Of a stretch of DNA of 64,000 nucleotides, positions 37,974-48,569 are shown one piece after another. The stretch covers positions 372,001-436,000 of the forward strand of contig CAWCQQ010000006.1 of NCBI GenBank assembly GCA_963797675.1. The letters run 5' to 3'. Origin of the DNA: DASQPR01 sp963797675. GTDB lineage: Bacteria; Actinomycetota; Actinomycetes; Mycobacteriales; Micromonosporaceae. The notes beneath the pieces are model-generated. The model saw nothing but the letters and a program-made list of their open reading frames with translations, was not told the DNA's origin and did no database searches. How positions within the stretch are numbered: position 1 is the first letter of the stretch; the number at the start of each line of letters is the position of its first letter. The translations under genes and the position numbers were made by a program.

Positions 37974-39382
37974 ATGCCCTGGTCAAGTCCCCGTAAACTC
38001 CTCGTCGCCGCAGCGGCGATCCCGCTCGTCACATTCGGTCTGATTGCCGGCACCGGCAGCCCGGCGGTGGCCGCGGACAACCCCGGTCCCGGCTTCCCGG
38101 CCCACTACGCCGCGCCCTATGTGGAGACGTGGAACGCCGCGTCGGTCATGACCTCCGCCGCGAGTTCGACCGGCAACAAGTACTACACGCTGGCATTCTT
38201 CATCAGCAACGGCGGATGCACCGCGACCATCAACGGTGACACCGCGATCACCGACTGCCGGCTGGAACAGCGCGATCAACTCGCTGCGCGCCTCCGGCGG
38301 CGACGTGATCGCGTCGTTCGGCGGCGCGTCCGGCACCGAACTCGGCGTCGCCTGTACGTCGGTCGCCTCGTTGCAGGCGGCGTACAAGTCGGTCATCGAC
38401 CAGTTCAACCTGACCCGGATCGACCTCGACATCGAGGGCGCCCCGCTCGACAACACGACCGCGAACGACCGCCGCAACCAGGCGCTCGCGAACCTGCAGG
38501 CGGCGTACGCCGCGAGCGGCAAGACGCTGTCGGTCGACTACACGCTGCCGGTCGACCCGACCGGTCTGCTGTCGGACTCGTTGAGCCTGCTCAACAACGC
38601 GAAGAGCCACAACCTGAACGTCAACCTCGTCAACATCATGACGATGGACTACGGCAGCCCGATGGACATGGGCCAGGCCGCGATCAGCGCGGCCAACGCG
38701 CTGCACAGCCAGCTCGGCGCGATCTGGACCACGAAGACGTCTGCGCAGCTGTGGGCGATGGAGGGCAACACCCCGATGATCGGTGTCAACGACACCACCA
38801 GCGAGGTCTTCACCACCGGCAATGCATCCACATTGGAGAGCTTCGCGGCCAGCAACGGCATCCAGGAGCTGTCGTTCTGGGCGCTCGGCCGGGACAACCA
38901 GGCTACCAGCGGCACGTCGCAGAGCAACCTCCAGTTCACCAACATCTTCAAGGCGATCACCGGTGGTGGCACGACCCCGCCCCCGCCGCCGCCGCCCTCG
39001 GGCAGCGGTCCGATCCACGGCTACGGCGGCAAGTGCGTCGACGTCGCGGCCGCGAGCTCCGCGAACGGCACCGCGATCCAGCTCTACACGTGCAACGGCA
39101 CGAACGCGCAGGTCTGGACGCACACCGGCAACACGCTGCAGGCGCTCGGCAAGTGCATGGACGTGACCGTCGGCGGGTACCGCCAACGGCACGAAGGTGC
39201 AGCTGTGGGACTGCAACGGCACCGGCGCGCAGCAGTGGACGGCTGGCGCGAACGGCAGCCTCGTGAACACCGGCTCCGGCAGATGTCTCGACGCGACCGG
39301 GCCCAGCTCGGCCGATGGGACGCGACTGCAGATCTGGGACTGCGCCGGCAGTGCGAACCAGAGCTGGACGCTACCCAGCTGA
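37974..39382 (+). CDS. Secreted GH18 chitinase with C-terminal ricin-type lectin domain (frameshifted x2)
   Basis: About 468 residues repaired. Signal peptide with cleavage after SPAVAA; the GH18 barrel includes YYTLAFFISNGGCTATING, GGDVIASFGGASGTELG and the catalytic motif LTRIDLDIEG (DxxDxDxE form, Glu as acid). MTMDYGSPMDMG and WALGRDNQAT are typical GH18 strands. A TTPPPPPPPSGSG linker leads to a CBM13/ricin domain: GGKCVDVAAASSANGTAIQL, QLWDCNGTGAQQW and GSGRCLDATGP. Extra bases near 38262 and 39178; the latter falls between QxW repeats. It hydrolyses chitin outside the cell. Confidence 0.88.
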
Positions 39383-39416
39383 TCACGGGTCGATAGCGGA
39401 GCCCTGATCGATCGGT

Positions 39417-39446
39417 GGGCGCGCACGCGGTAGGGCGTGCGCGCCC
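39417..39446. terminator. Strong hairpin between chitinase and beta-helix genes
   Basis: GGGCGCGCACGC (39417-39428) and GCGTGCGCGCCC (39435-39446) pair perfectly around a six-base loop GGTAGG. It lies 35 bases past the chitinase stop and 23 before the next ATG. No T-run follows, so it may attenuate rather than fully terminate. Confidence 0.6.
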
Positions 39447-39469
39447 ATCTCGTCAAACGAGAGGAACAG

Positions 39470-41685
39470 ATGAACACGACCTCACGGGTACGCCTGGCGG
39501 CAGTCGGATTCCTCGTCGCCGGCAGCCTGACCGTCCTAGCGACAACGTCGTCATCGGCCAGCGCGGCCACTCCGGCGCCGGTCGCATCCGGCACCACGTA
39601 CACCGTGGTGAACCTGAACTCCGGTAAGTGCGTCGACGCGCGAGCGGCGGCGAGCGCGAACGGGACGGCGGTCCAGCAGTACACCTGTAACGCGACCGCC
39701 GCGCAGCAGTGGAAGTTCACCGCGACCAGCGGTGGCTACTTCGAGGTCGGCACCGCGCCCGCACCCGCGCAGGTGTGGGACGACACGAACGTCTCACCGA
39801 ACAGCGGCTCGCTGATCCAGCTGTGGCTCTACGGCGGCGGCACGAACCAGCAGTGGCTGCCGGTCGGCGAGTCCACCGGCACGTTCCACTTCGTCAACCG
39901 CTTCAGCGGCCTGTGCCTCGACGTGCCCAGCGCGTCGACCGCGGACAGCGTGCAGTTGCAGCAGTACACGTGCAACGGCACGGCGGCGCAGTCGTTCACG
40001 CTGAACACGATCGGCGGCGGCGGCGGACGGCGGCGGGGGAACGAACCCGAACCTCGGCCCGAACGTGCTGATCTTCGACCCGTCGATGTCGGCGGCGACC
40101 ATCCAGAGCCAGATCAACACGATCGACAACGCGCAGCAGTCGAACCAGTTCGGGCAGCAGCGCTACGCGCTGCTGTTCAAGCCGGGCACGTACAACGAGA
40201 ACGTCCAGGTCGGCTACTACACCCAGGTCCTCGGGCTCGGGCTGTCGCCGAACCAGACTGTGATCACCGGCGGCGGCGTCACATCGAACGCCCAGTGGTT
40301 CGGCGGCAACGCCACCCAGAACTTCTGGCGGTCGGCCGAGAACTTCACCGATGATCCGTCCTCGGGTACCACCGAGTGGGCCGTCTCGCAGGCGTCGCCG
40401 ATGCGGCGGGTGCACGTCGAGGGCAACATGATCCTCGACGACAACGGCGGTTGGTCCAGCGGCGGCTTCATCGGCGACTCGGTCGTCGACGGCCAGGTCA
40501 ACTCGGGCAGCCAGCAGCAGTTCCTGTCGCGCAACGACCAGTTCGGCAGCTGGACCGGCTCGAACTGGAACATGGTCTTCGTCGGCGACACGCACGCGCC
40601 GGCGCAGAGCTTCCCGAGCCCGCCGGACACCACGGTCGCGTCCACGCCGTCGGTCGCGGAGAAGCCGTTCCTGTACGTCGACTCCACCGGCGCGTGGCAG
40701 GTGTTCGTACCGTCGCTGCGGACGAACTCCAGCGGCACGACGTGGGCGGGTGGCAACCCGGCCGGTACGTCGCTGCCGATCAGCCAGTTCTACATCGCGA
40801 AGCCGAGTGACACCGCGGCGACCATCAACGCGGCGCTCACGTCCGGCCAGAACCTGCTGTTCACGCCGGGCGTCTACCACCTGACCAGCACGATCAACGT
40901 CAACCGCGCGGACACCGTCGTGCTGGGCCTGGGCCTGGCGACGCTGGAGGCCGACAACGGCGTGACCGCGATGTCGGTCGCGGACGTGAACGGCGTGAAG
41001 ATCGGCGGGCTGCTGTTCGACGCCGGTACGACCAACTCGGCCGTACTCCTGCAGGTGGGCCCGTCCGGCTCGTCGGCCGACCACTCGGCGGATCCGACCA
41101 TCCTGGCGGACGTCTTCGCCCGGATCGGCGGCGCCGCGGTCGGCAAGGCAACGGTCAGCGTGCTGGTCAACAGCAACAACGTGATCGGTGACGATCTGTG
41201 GCTGTGGCGAGCCGACCACGGCTCACGGCGTCGGCTGGACGTCGAACACGGCTCAGAACGGGCTCGTGGTCAACGGTCAGAACGTCATCATGTACGGCCT
41301 CGCCGCCGAGCACTACCAGCAGTATTCGGTGCTGTGGAACGGCAACGGCGGCCGGACGTACTTCTACCAGAACGAGTTCCCGTACGACGTACCGAACCAG
41401 GCCAGTTGGATGAACGGCAGTACCCGCGGCTGGGCGTCGTACAAGGTGGCCAACACGGTGACCACGCACGAGGCGTGGGGCGTCGGTGTCTACTGCTTCT
41501 TCAGCACGAACTCGGCGGTCGTGGCCGACCACGGGTTCGAGGTGCCACAGGTGGCCGGTGTCAAGTTCCATGACCTGGTCACGGTGTCGCTCGGCGGCAC
41601 CGGCACGATCGCGCACATCATCAACAGCACCGGCGCGGCCGTGAACTCCGGTAGTACGGTCGCGGATCTGACGTCATATCCGTAA
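39470..41685 (+). CDS. Secreted ricin-lectin plus beta-helix (GH55-like) carbohydrate-active protein (frameshifted x2)
   Basis: About 737 residues repaired. A signal peptide (AAVGFLVAGSLTVLATTSSS) is followed by a ricin/CBM13 domain (NLNSGKCVDARAAASANGTA, QQYTCNATAAQQW, FSGLCLDVPSAS). Then come a polyglycine linker and a long right-handed beta-helix catalytic-type region: QRYALLFKPGTYNENVQVGY, MILDDNGGWSSGGFIGDSVV, GTSLPISQFYIAKPSDTAAT, VVLGLGLATLEADNGVTAMS, and VLWNGNGGRTYFYQNEFPYD. This family is often mislabelled adenylyl cyclase in databases; the fold suggests a beta-1,3-glucan or other polysaccharide target. Extra bases lie near 40030 (in the glycine linker) and 41221 (DHAHGVGWT). Unrelated to cyclases by motif. 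Confidence 0.78.
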
Positions 41686-43834
41686 CACGCATCGGTAGAA
41701 CCGCCGGTGATCCGGTAAGTCGGCTACGGCAGGCCGACCGGATCACCGGCACCTCCATAGGCGGGTTCATCCGGCGCCGGCCGTCCAACCAGCCGAACAT
41801 GCCGGAGACGAGCGAGCAGCAGGCGTCCGGCCGGGTCGTCTCGAGGAAGCGGATCAGTGCCAGCAGGTTCGCGTCCTCGATGTCGAACCATCGGTAGGCC
41901 GCGTGTACGTCGGGGTAGTCCGGCACCGCGATCCGCGGATCGATCCAGGCGCGGTCGATCGGCAGCGGCTTGCGAATCGACGTGTCGGCATGGTTGGCCT
42001 GGGTCACGTACCAGTAGGTCAGGCGATCGAGTGCGGCCTCGCGATCGGCGGGTGCCTCGTCGACCGCGCCGACCTCCTTCGCGTAGTCCGCGATCAGGTC
42101 GTGGAACACGTACCGGCCGGCCCTCGGCTCGTGCAGCAGGTGCGCCGAGCACAGCCGGTCGAGCAGCACGCCGGCCTCGGTGTCCCGGCAGCCGGTGAGC
42201 GCGGCCGCCGCGACGACTCCGATGTCGGTGCCCGGAATGAGGCCGAGCAGCCGGAACATCCGCTGTGCGTCGGCGGCGAGCCGCAGGTAGGAGTGGCTGA
42301 ACGCCTGCCGTACCGAACTCTCCGGGTCGTCATCGATGGCCAGCTGGGAGAGTCGGTTCGTGGTGGCGAGGCGAGTCGCGTACGCGGCGATCGGCAACGA
42401 CGCCTCCTCGACCAGCGTGGCGCCGGCGATCCTCAACGCCAGCGGAAGTCGCCCGCAGACGTCGGCGAGCGTGGTGGTGGCGGCCGGCTCGGCGGCGACC
42501 CGGCCGGCACCGACGATCGAGGCGAGCAGCGACACGGATTCCTCCGGCAGCAGCGGACCGACGGACACTCGGCGGGCGCCGTCCAGGGCGACCAATCCGC
42601 TCAGCCGGTCGCGGCTGGTGACGAGCGCCATGCAGCGGGGGCCGGTGGGCAGCAGCGGGCGTACCTGGGCCACCGAGTTCGCGTTGTCGAGCACCACGAG
42701 CGTCGCGGAGTTCGACAGGATCGACCGGTAGCGGGCGGTCGCCGACTGCTCGTCGGAGGGCACCTCCTCGGGCGGTACGCCCAGCTCCCGAAGCAGATGC
42801 GACAGCGCCGCGTACGGGTGGATCGGCTCGCCTCCGCCGTACCCCTGCAGGTTGATGTAGAGCTGTCCGTCCGGGAAGCGCTTTTCGGCGCTGCGACTCC
42901 AGTGCACGGCGAGCGCGGACTTGCCCACGCCGGCGGAGCCGGTGATCGTCGACAGGATCGCCACCGGGCTGGTGGAGTGGTCGGCGGAGGCCATCCGGTC
43001 GAGCTCGGCGAGCTGGGCGTGGCGGCCGGTGAAGTGGGCGGCCATGCGGGGGAGCAGGTTCGGTCGGGCCGACGATTCGCGTCTGGGCGGATCGAGGGAC
43101 GGATCTCCGGCCAGGATCCGCTGGTGGAGTTGCTGCAGCCGAATGCCGGGCTCGACGCCGAGATCGTCGGCCAGCCGCTGGTAGACCAGGCGGTATGCGT
43201 CCAGCGCGTCGGCCTGCCGTCCGCTGCGGTGCAGGGCGAGGACGTACTGCTCGTGCAGGCGTTCCCGGTAGGGGTGTTCGCTGATCATGGTGGCCAGTGG
43301 GCCGATCACGTCCTGGTGGCGATGGGCGTCGAGATCCAGCTCGACGCTGTCCTCGAAGACGGTCAGGCGCATCTGGTCGAGGCGTTCGGCTTCCAGGGCG
43401 ATCATGTCGATGTCGCGGAGACCGTCGTACGCCGGGCCGCGCCACAGCGTCAGCGCCTGCCGGATCAGGGCGGCGGCGGTCTGCGGGTCGCCGTGGTCCC
43501 GCGCGATCGCGGCCTCGGCGATGAGGCGGGTGAAGACGGCCGTGTCCAGCTCGTCCGGGTCGGGGTGGATCGAGTACGCACCCGCATGTGATCGCACCCG
43601 GTCGTCGTCGCCGAGCAGCTGGCGCAGGCGGGACAGGTAGGCGGACAGGGTTCGGCGGGCGGTCTCCGGCGGTCGTCCGTGCCAGAGGGCATCGATGATC
43701 GTGTCGGCGGAGACCGGAGTGTCGGCGTGCGCAAGCAGGAGCGCCAGAATACGGCGCAACATCGCGGTGGGGATGGTCTGCTGGACTCCGTCCCGGCGGA
43801 GTGTCAACGGCCCTAAGACGCCGAACTCAACCAC
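41621..43834 (-). CDS. AfsR/SARP-type regulator: OmpR-like HTH, BTAD, NB-ARC; C-terminal repeats apparently missing
   Basis: 737 residues from GTG 43834. Winged HTH (EFGVLGPLTLRRDGVQ, PETARRTLSAYLSRLRQLLG), BTAD domain (AALIRQALTLWRGPAYDGLR, ERLHEQYVLALHRSGRQADA), then NB-ARC ATPase: Walker A ITGSAGVGKSALAVHW, Walker B-like ATLVVLDNANSVA, sensor ALVTSRDRL and GLPL-like CGRLPLALRIAGATL. AfsR-type proteins normally continue with a TPR sensor; this one ends soon after LVSGMFGWLDGRRRMN with a low-complexity Arg/Pro-rich tail that overlaps the 3' end of the beta-helix gene by 65 bases. So the sensor is lost or truncated. Divergent from the SCP2 gene across 276 bases. Confidence 0.85.
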   Translation of the reverse strand: MVEFGVLGPLTLRRDGVQQTIPTAMLRRILALLLAHADTPVSADTIIDALWHGRPPETARRTLSAYLSRLRQLLGDDDRVRSHAGAYSIHPDPDELDTAVFTRLIAEAAIARDHGDPQTAAALIRQALTLWRGPAYDGLRDIDMIALEAERLDQMRLTVFEDSVELDLDAHRHQDVIGPLATMISEHPYRERLHEQYVLALHRSGRQADALDAYRLVYQRLADDLGVEPGIRLQQLHQRILAGDPSLDPPRRESSARPNLLPRMAAHFTGRHAQLAELDRMASADHSTSPVAILSTITGSAGVGKSALAVHWSRSAEKRFPDGQLYINLQGYGGGEPIHPYAALSHLLRELGVPPEEVPSDEQSATARYRSILSNSATLVVLDNANSVAQVRPLLPTGPRCMALVTSRDRLSGLVALDGARRVSVGPLLPEESVSLLASIVGAGRVAAEPAATTTLADVCGRLPLALRIAGATLVEEASLPIAAYATRLATTNRLSQLAIDDDPESSVRQAFSHSYLRLAADAQRMFRLLGLIPGTDIGVVAAAALTGCRDTEAGVLLDRLCSAHLLHEPRAGRYVFHDLIADYAKEVGAVDEAPADREAALDRLTYWYVTQANHADTSIRKPLPIDRAWIDPRIAVPDYPDVHAAYRWFDIEDANLLALIRFLETTRPDACCSLVSGMFGWLDGRRRMNPPMEVPVIRSACRSRLTGSPAVLPMRVTDMTSDPRPYYRSSRPRRCC

Positions 43835-44110
43835 TGGCCTCCCTCGGTTCAGGTTGGGGTCCCGCAGGCGTCGGGCCGACCGAGCCTGAATTCTAGTCTG
43901 ATCGCGCTGCCCGGCCGCGTGGCGTTTCCGATCGGTTGGCGGGGCCAAACACGAATTCCGTCCGAAGATGACCAGACGCTTTTGGCAGATTCCGCCAGGT
44001 TATGCGGGAATTAGCAGGCAATATGCTGGTTTGCTGCCGTGGAACCGTGCCGACACGCAAACATGACGAGAGCGTTCGCCTGGAGCGTGCACCGCCGAGG
44101 AGACGATGAC

Positions 44111-44497
44111 ATGGCTAGCCGTACCGATGTCTTTTTCGATGAGTTGACCAGACGGGGGCACGAGCCTGCCCTGCGCAACCGGACGGCGACCGTCCGGTTC
44201 GATGTCGTCCGTGGCAAGAACACCGATCGCTGGATCGTCGCGATCGACAAGGGCGACATCACCGTGTCGCGCGGCGACGACCCCGCGGACTGCGTCCTGC
44301 GGGCCGACCAGAAACTCTTCGATGCGCTGATCAGCGGCCAGACCGATCCGATGGCGGCGATGCTGCGAGGTGCGCTGCTCACCGAAGGGGACGTCGAGCT
44401 TCTCGTCGCGGCCCGACGCCTCCTGCCCCCGCACGCGTCGGCGGCATCGGCCGACGACACCCAACCGGAACCGAGCGCGACGAGGCGGAAATCATGA
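44111..44497 (+). CDS. SCP2 sterol-binding domain protein
   Basis: 128 residues from ATG 44111 after a GAGGAGACG site. An SCP2-like lipid-binding fold: VRFDVVRGKNTDRWIVAIDK, GDITVSRGDDPADCVLRADQ, LFDALISGQTDPMAAMLRGA and LLTEGDVELLVAARRLLP. Such domains bind hydrophobic molecules. The stop overlaps the start of a glycogen-debranching-like gene (ATGA), an unexpected coupling for a lipid-binding domain. Function otherwise unknown. Confidence 0.82.
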   Translation: MASRTDVFFDELTRRGHEPALRNRTATVRFDVVRGKNTDRWIVAIDKGDITVSRGDDPADCVLRADQKLFDALISGQTDPMAAMLRGALLTEGDVELLVAARRLLPPHASAASADDTQPEPSATRRKS

Positions 44498-46592
44498 CCA
44501 ACGGACTTGTCAGCATCCTGGACGGCAACACGTTCGTGGTCAGCGACGACCGGGGCGACATCGAGGCGTCGACCACCGACCCGACCGGACTGTTCTCCTT
44601 CGACACCCGATTCCTGTCAAGCTGGGTGCTGACCATCAACGGCGACCGTCTCAACCCACTGTCCACCGACGACCTGCAGTACTTCGAGACCCGATTCTTC
44701 CTGGTACCCGGCACCGGGACGGTCTACGTCGATGCCAAACTCTCGGTGATCCGGCTGCGTACCGTCGGCCATGGTTTCGACGAGCGACTCACCATCCTCA
44801 ACCACGACGACAAGCCGGTGGACCTGACGGTCCGGATCGACGCCGCGAGCGACTTCGCGGATCTGTTCGAGGTGAAGGACGCCCTGAAGAAGAAGGGCAA
44901 GTACTACACCCGCGTCGACAGCGGCCGGCTGCTGCTCGGATACGAGCGCGAGACGTACCACCGCCAGACCGCGATCTCCACCTCCGAGCCCGCCGAGATC
45001 GGCGAGCACGGGCTGACGTACACCATCACCATCCCACCGCACGGCGAGTGGATGACCGAACTGCAGGTCACGCCCGGTCATGCTGCGGTTGGACGGAGAG
45101 CCGATCCAGCCGGTACGGGCAACCCGTGAGCAGCGTCCGGAGATGGTCGAGGACCTGCAGAACTGGATCGCCCGGGCGCCTCGGGTCGACTGCGACTGGG
45201 AGCCGATGTCGGCAACGTACCGGCGCAGCCTCGTCGACCTCGCGGCGCTGCGCTTCACGCCCGGCGATCGCCGGCAACAAGAGCCTGCCGGCCGCCGGAC
45301 TGCCGTGGTTCATGACCATGTTCGGGCGCGACAGCATCCTGACCAGCCTGCAGTCGCTGCCGTTCACGCCGGAGCTGGCCGAGACCACGCTGCGTGTCCT
45401 GGGTCAATGGCAGGGCACCCGGGTCGACGACTTCCGCGACGAGGATCCGGGCCGGATCCTGCACGAGATGCGCTACGGCGAGCTGACCGCGTTCGAGGAG
45501 CGCCCGCACTCGCCGTACTACGGCAACGCCGACGCGACCCCGCTGTTCGTCGTGCTGCTCGACGAGTACGAGCGATGGACCGGCGACCGTGATCTCGTCC
45601 GGCAATTCGAGCACGAGGCGCGGGCCGCCCTGCGCTGGATCGACGAGTACGCCGACCTGCAGGGCAACGGCTACCTGTCGTACCAGCGGCGCAACGAGGA
45701 GACCGGCCTGGAGAACCAGTGCTGGAAGGACTCGTGGGACTCGATCTCCTACCGCGACGGCCGGCTGCCCGGATTCCCGCGCGCCACCTGCGAGCTGCAG
45801 GGGTACGCGTACGACGCGAAGGTGCGTGGCGCCCGGCTGGCCCGGGAGTTCTGGAACGACCCGGCGTACGCCGACGAGCTGCTGCGCCAGGCCGCCGACC
45901 TGAAACGACGCTTCAACAAGGACTTCTGGGTCGAGGACGGTAAGTACTTCGCGCTCGCGCTGGAGGCCGACGGCGCCCAGGTCGACGCGCTGTCGTCGAA
46001 CATCGGGCACCTGCTGTGGAGCGGCATCGTCGACAAGTCGAAGGCGAAGGCGGTCGTCGGCCATCTGATGGGTCCGCGCCTGTTCTCCGGCTGGGGCGTC
46101 CGTACGCTGGCCGAGGGCGAGCAGCGCTACAACCCGATCGGCTACCACGTCGGCACGGTGTGGCCGTTCGACAACTCGTTCATCGCGTGGGGGCTGCGCC
46201 GGTACGGGTACAAGCAGGAGGCGGCCCGGATCGCGGCCGGCATCCTGGACGCGGCGGTCTACTTCGACGGCCGGCTGCCGGAGGCGTTCGGCGGCTACGA
46301 GCGGTCGCTGACCCGCTACCCGGTGCAGTATCCGACGGCGTGCAGCCCGCAGGCCTGGTCGACCGGTGCGCCGCTGCTGTTGCTGCGGACCATGCTCGGG
46401 CTGGAACCGGTCGGCGATCGCCTCGCCGCCGACCCGGCCCTGCCCAGCGGCATCGGTCACCTCGCACTGCTGGATGTGCCGGGGCGATGGGGTCACATCG
46501 ACGCCTACGGCCGCGGGCTGGCCAAGACCGAGGAGACCCCGAGCCTGCGCCAGCAACTAGGCCCGATGCCGGAGCGGCGTCCATCCCGCTGA
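44494..46592 (+). CDS. Glycogen debranching-like enzyme (GDE_N_bis plus amylo-alpha-1,6-glucosidase domain; frameshifted x2)
   Basis: About 698 residues repaired. N-terminal GDE_N_bis domain: VSILDGNTFVVSDDRGDIEA, GLFSFDTRFLSSWVLTINGD. The (alpha/alpha)6 barrel has LPWFMTMFGRDSILTSLQSL, NADATPLFVVLLDEYERWTG, NQCWKDSWDSISYRDGR, GYHVGTVWPFDNSFIAWGL and PEAFGGYERSLTRYPVQYPT. Acidic catalytic residues would lie in RDS and WPFD regions. It acts on alpha-1,6 branches of alpha-glucans or is a related amylo-glucosidase. Extra bases near 45071 and 45265. Convergent with the VWA gene, 39 bases apart. Confidence 0.85.
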
Positions 46593-46600
46593 GCCGTGCG

Positions 46601-46630
46601 ATCGGTTGCGGCGTGGTCGGTTGCGGCGTG
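46601..46630. repeat. 15-bp tandem duplication between convergent genes
   Basis: ATCGGTTGCGGCGTG (46601-46615) is followed directly by GTCGGTTGCGGCGTG (46616-46630), 14 of 15 identical. It fills the gap between the convergent debranching-enzyme and VWA genes. Confidence 0.7.
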
Positions 46631-46631
46631 C

Positions 46632-48569
46632 TCAGCCGCGCCGGCCACGCCGCGCTCGGACGTAGTCGGACGACGACGTAGCGCCCGAGGTCCTCGACCT
46701 CGGGCGTGAACACCCGGCCGCCGCTGCGCCGGGCGATCGCGTCGACGAACCGGCGCAGGCCCGGGTCCTCGCCGAGCATGAACAGGTTCAGCGATGCGCC
46801 GTAGCGGGTGAGCTGGTCGACCTCGACCACGGTCGCCTCGATCGTCTCCCGCAGCGGCGGCCAGCAGAACACCGGACCGTCGTTGCCGATGTGCGCGGTC
46901 GGCTCACCGTCGGTCACGACCAGCACGACCGGCTCCGAACCCGGATGTTTGCGCAGGTGCCGACCGGCGAGCCGGAGCGCATGCTGCAGGTTCGTACCCT
47001 TCTCCGGATCGGGCTCGACGCCGGCCAGCTCGGTCTGCGACAGCGGCGCCGCGGCCAGCCCGAAACCGATGATCTGCAGCGCATCCTGCGGGAACCGGGT
47101 CGCGATCAGGTGCGACAGCGCCAGCGCGGTCTGCTTCATCGGCCCCCAGCGGTCCTCGAGCACCATCGAGACGGACAGGTCGACGCAGAGCGCGACGGCC
47201 GCCGACGCCCGGCGCTCGGTCTCCACCACCTCGAAGTCCTCGACCGCCAGCTGCACCGGCGTGCCCGCGCCGCGCCGCAGTACCGCTCGGGACACCGTCC
47301 GGACCACGTCGAGGGGTTGCGCGTCGCCGTACTCCCACGGTCGAGACGCGCCGGTGACCTCGCCGGCCGCGCCCGCCTCGCGCAGGTCGTGCTGCCCGGT
47401 CCGCCGACCGCCCAGATCCGCGAAGACGGTACGCAGAGCCGTGCCCCCGAGCCGTCGCAGCGCCTTCGGGCTCAACGTCAGCCCTTCGGCATCGCGGCTG
47501 ATCCAGCCCTGGCGGCGCAGCTCGCGTTCGAGCTCCTGCAGCCGCGCCACCTCGTCGGCGGCCGACCGCCCGAGCGTACGGGAGACCGCGTCCACGTCGA
47601 CATCGTCGAGCGTGGCGCCGGGGTGCTCCTGGCCGAGCTGATCGAGCAGGTCGTCGAGCTCGCCGATCTCCTCCAGCGCGCTCGCCGCCTCGCCGTAGCC
47701 GAGCGGGTTGTTGCCGCGCATCTGCTCGCGCCGATCCCAGGCCAGATCGGGCCGCAGCGCACGCAGATTCTGCGCCGAGCGCGGCCATCTCGCTGCCGAG
47801 CGAGTCGCCGAGCGCCTGCGCCATCAGGCTCGCCAGCTCATCCTGCTGCTGCGGCGACAGCGAGCGCATCAGCCGCTCGCCGGCCGCCGCCCGCCGGGCG
47901 AGCGCGTCGATCAGCTCGTCGACGGTCTGCGGATTCTCCGGGAAGAAGTCGCCGTGCTTGCTCATGAACTCGGCGAACTGATCGGTCGTGTCCTCGCCGC
48001 GGGCATGCCGTTCCAGCAGCGCGTTGAGGTCGTGCATCATCTCGGCGGCGGCCTGTTGTGCGGCCGGATCGGACAGCGCGTCCTTCAGGCCGCGGAACTG
48101 CTGGTCGACGACCTCCTGCCGGAGCCCGTCGAGGATCTGCTGGTAGAGCTGCCGGGCCTCGTCGCTGGCCCACTGGTAGTCGGACAGCTCCTCGACCGCC
48201 TTCGCGGTCGATCGCGGCAGGTTGTCCAATCTGGACTGTGCGAACGAGCGTGTCCATGTCGTCGCGGCGGGACAGCTCGTCGCGTTCGGCGGCGATCGCC
48301 TGGTCGAGGAGCTGCTGGGCCCGGGTGACCGCGCCGTCGAGGTTGCCCCGGCGCATCGCCTCCCGGCGCATCCGGCGGGCGCGTGCCTCGAGGTCGTCCA
48401 GGCCGCCTCGGCCGTTCGGGCCGCGGCGCAGCAGGTCGCGCAGCGCCTCTCGGAGGCTGCGGCCGGCCAGGACGTCCTTGCCGACCTCGTCGACCGCCGC
48501 CCGGACGTCGTACGGCGGTGCCAGCGGATCCGGTCCGCCGTCCCAGGCGCCGTAGCGGTTGCGGCTCAT
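46632..48569 (-). CDS. VWA-domain protein, CoxE/ChlD-like partner of the AAA+ ATPase (frameshifted x3)
   Basis: About 644 residues repaired. Long helical N-terminal two thirds (e.g. MRRGNLDGAVTRAQQLLDQA, LARRAAAGERLMRSLSPQQQ, GATLDDVDVDAVSRTLGRS) and a C-terminal VWA domain with a MIDAS DLSVSM, then RFPQDALQIIGFGLAAAPLS, GTNLQHALRLAGRHLRKHPG and VVLVVTDGEPTAHI. Extra bases near 48232, 47777 and 46672. Without the last fix the frame would run 450 bases antisense through the neighbouring gene; corrected, it ends VVVDYVRARRGRRG at 46632, the family's normal basic end. The start overlaps the ATPase stop (ATGA). Confidence 0.82.

Noticed and set aside
39470..41685. Adenylyl cyclase
   Set aside because: Database labels for this family often say so, but no cyclase motif is present; the sequence is a ricin domain plus beta-helix.
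46180..46631. Antisense C-terminal extension of the VWA protein
   Set aside because: The frame runs through the debranching gene and is low-complexity. Adding the frame correction near 46672 gives a normal ending before the neighbouring gene.
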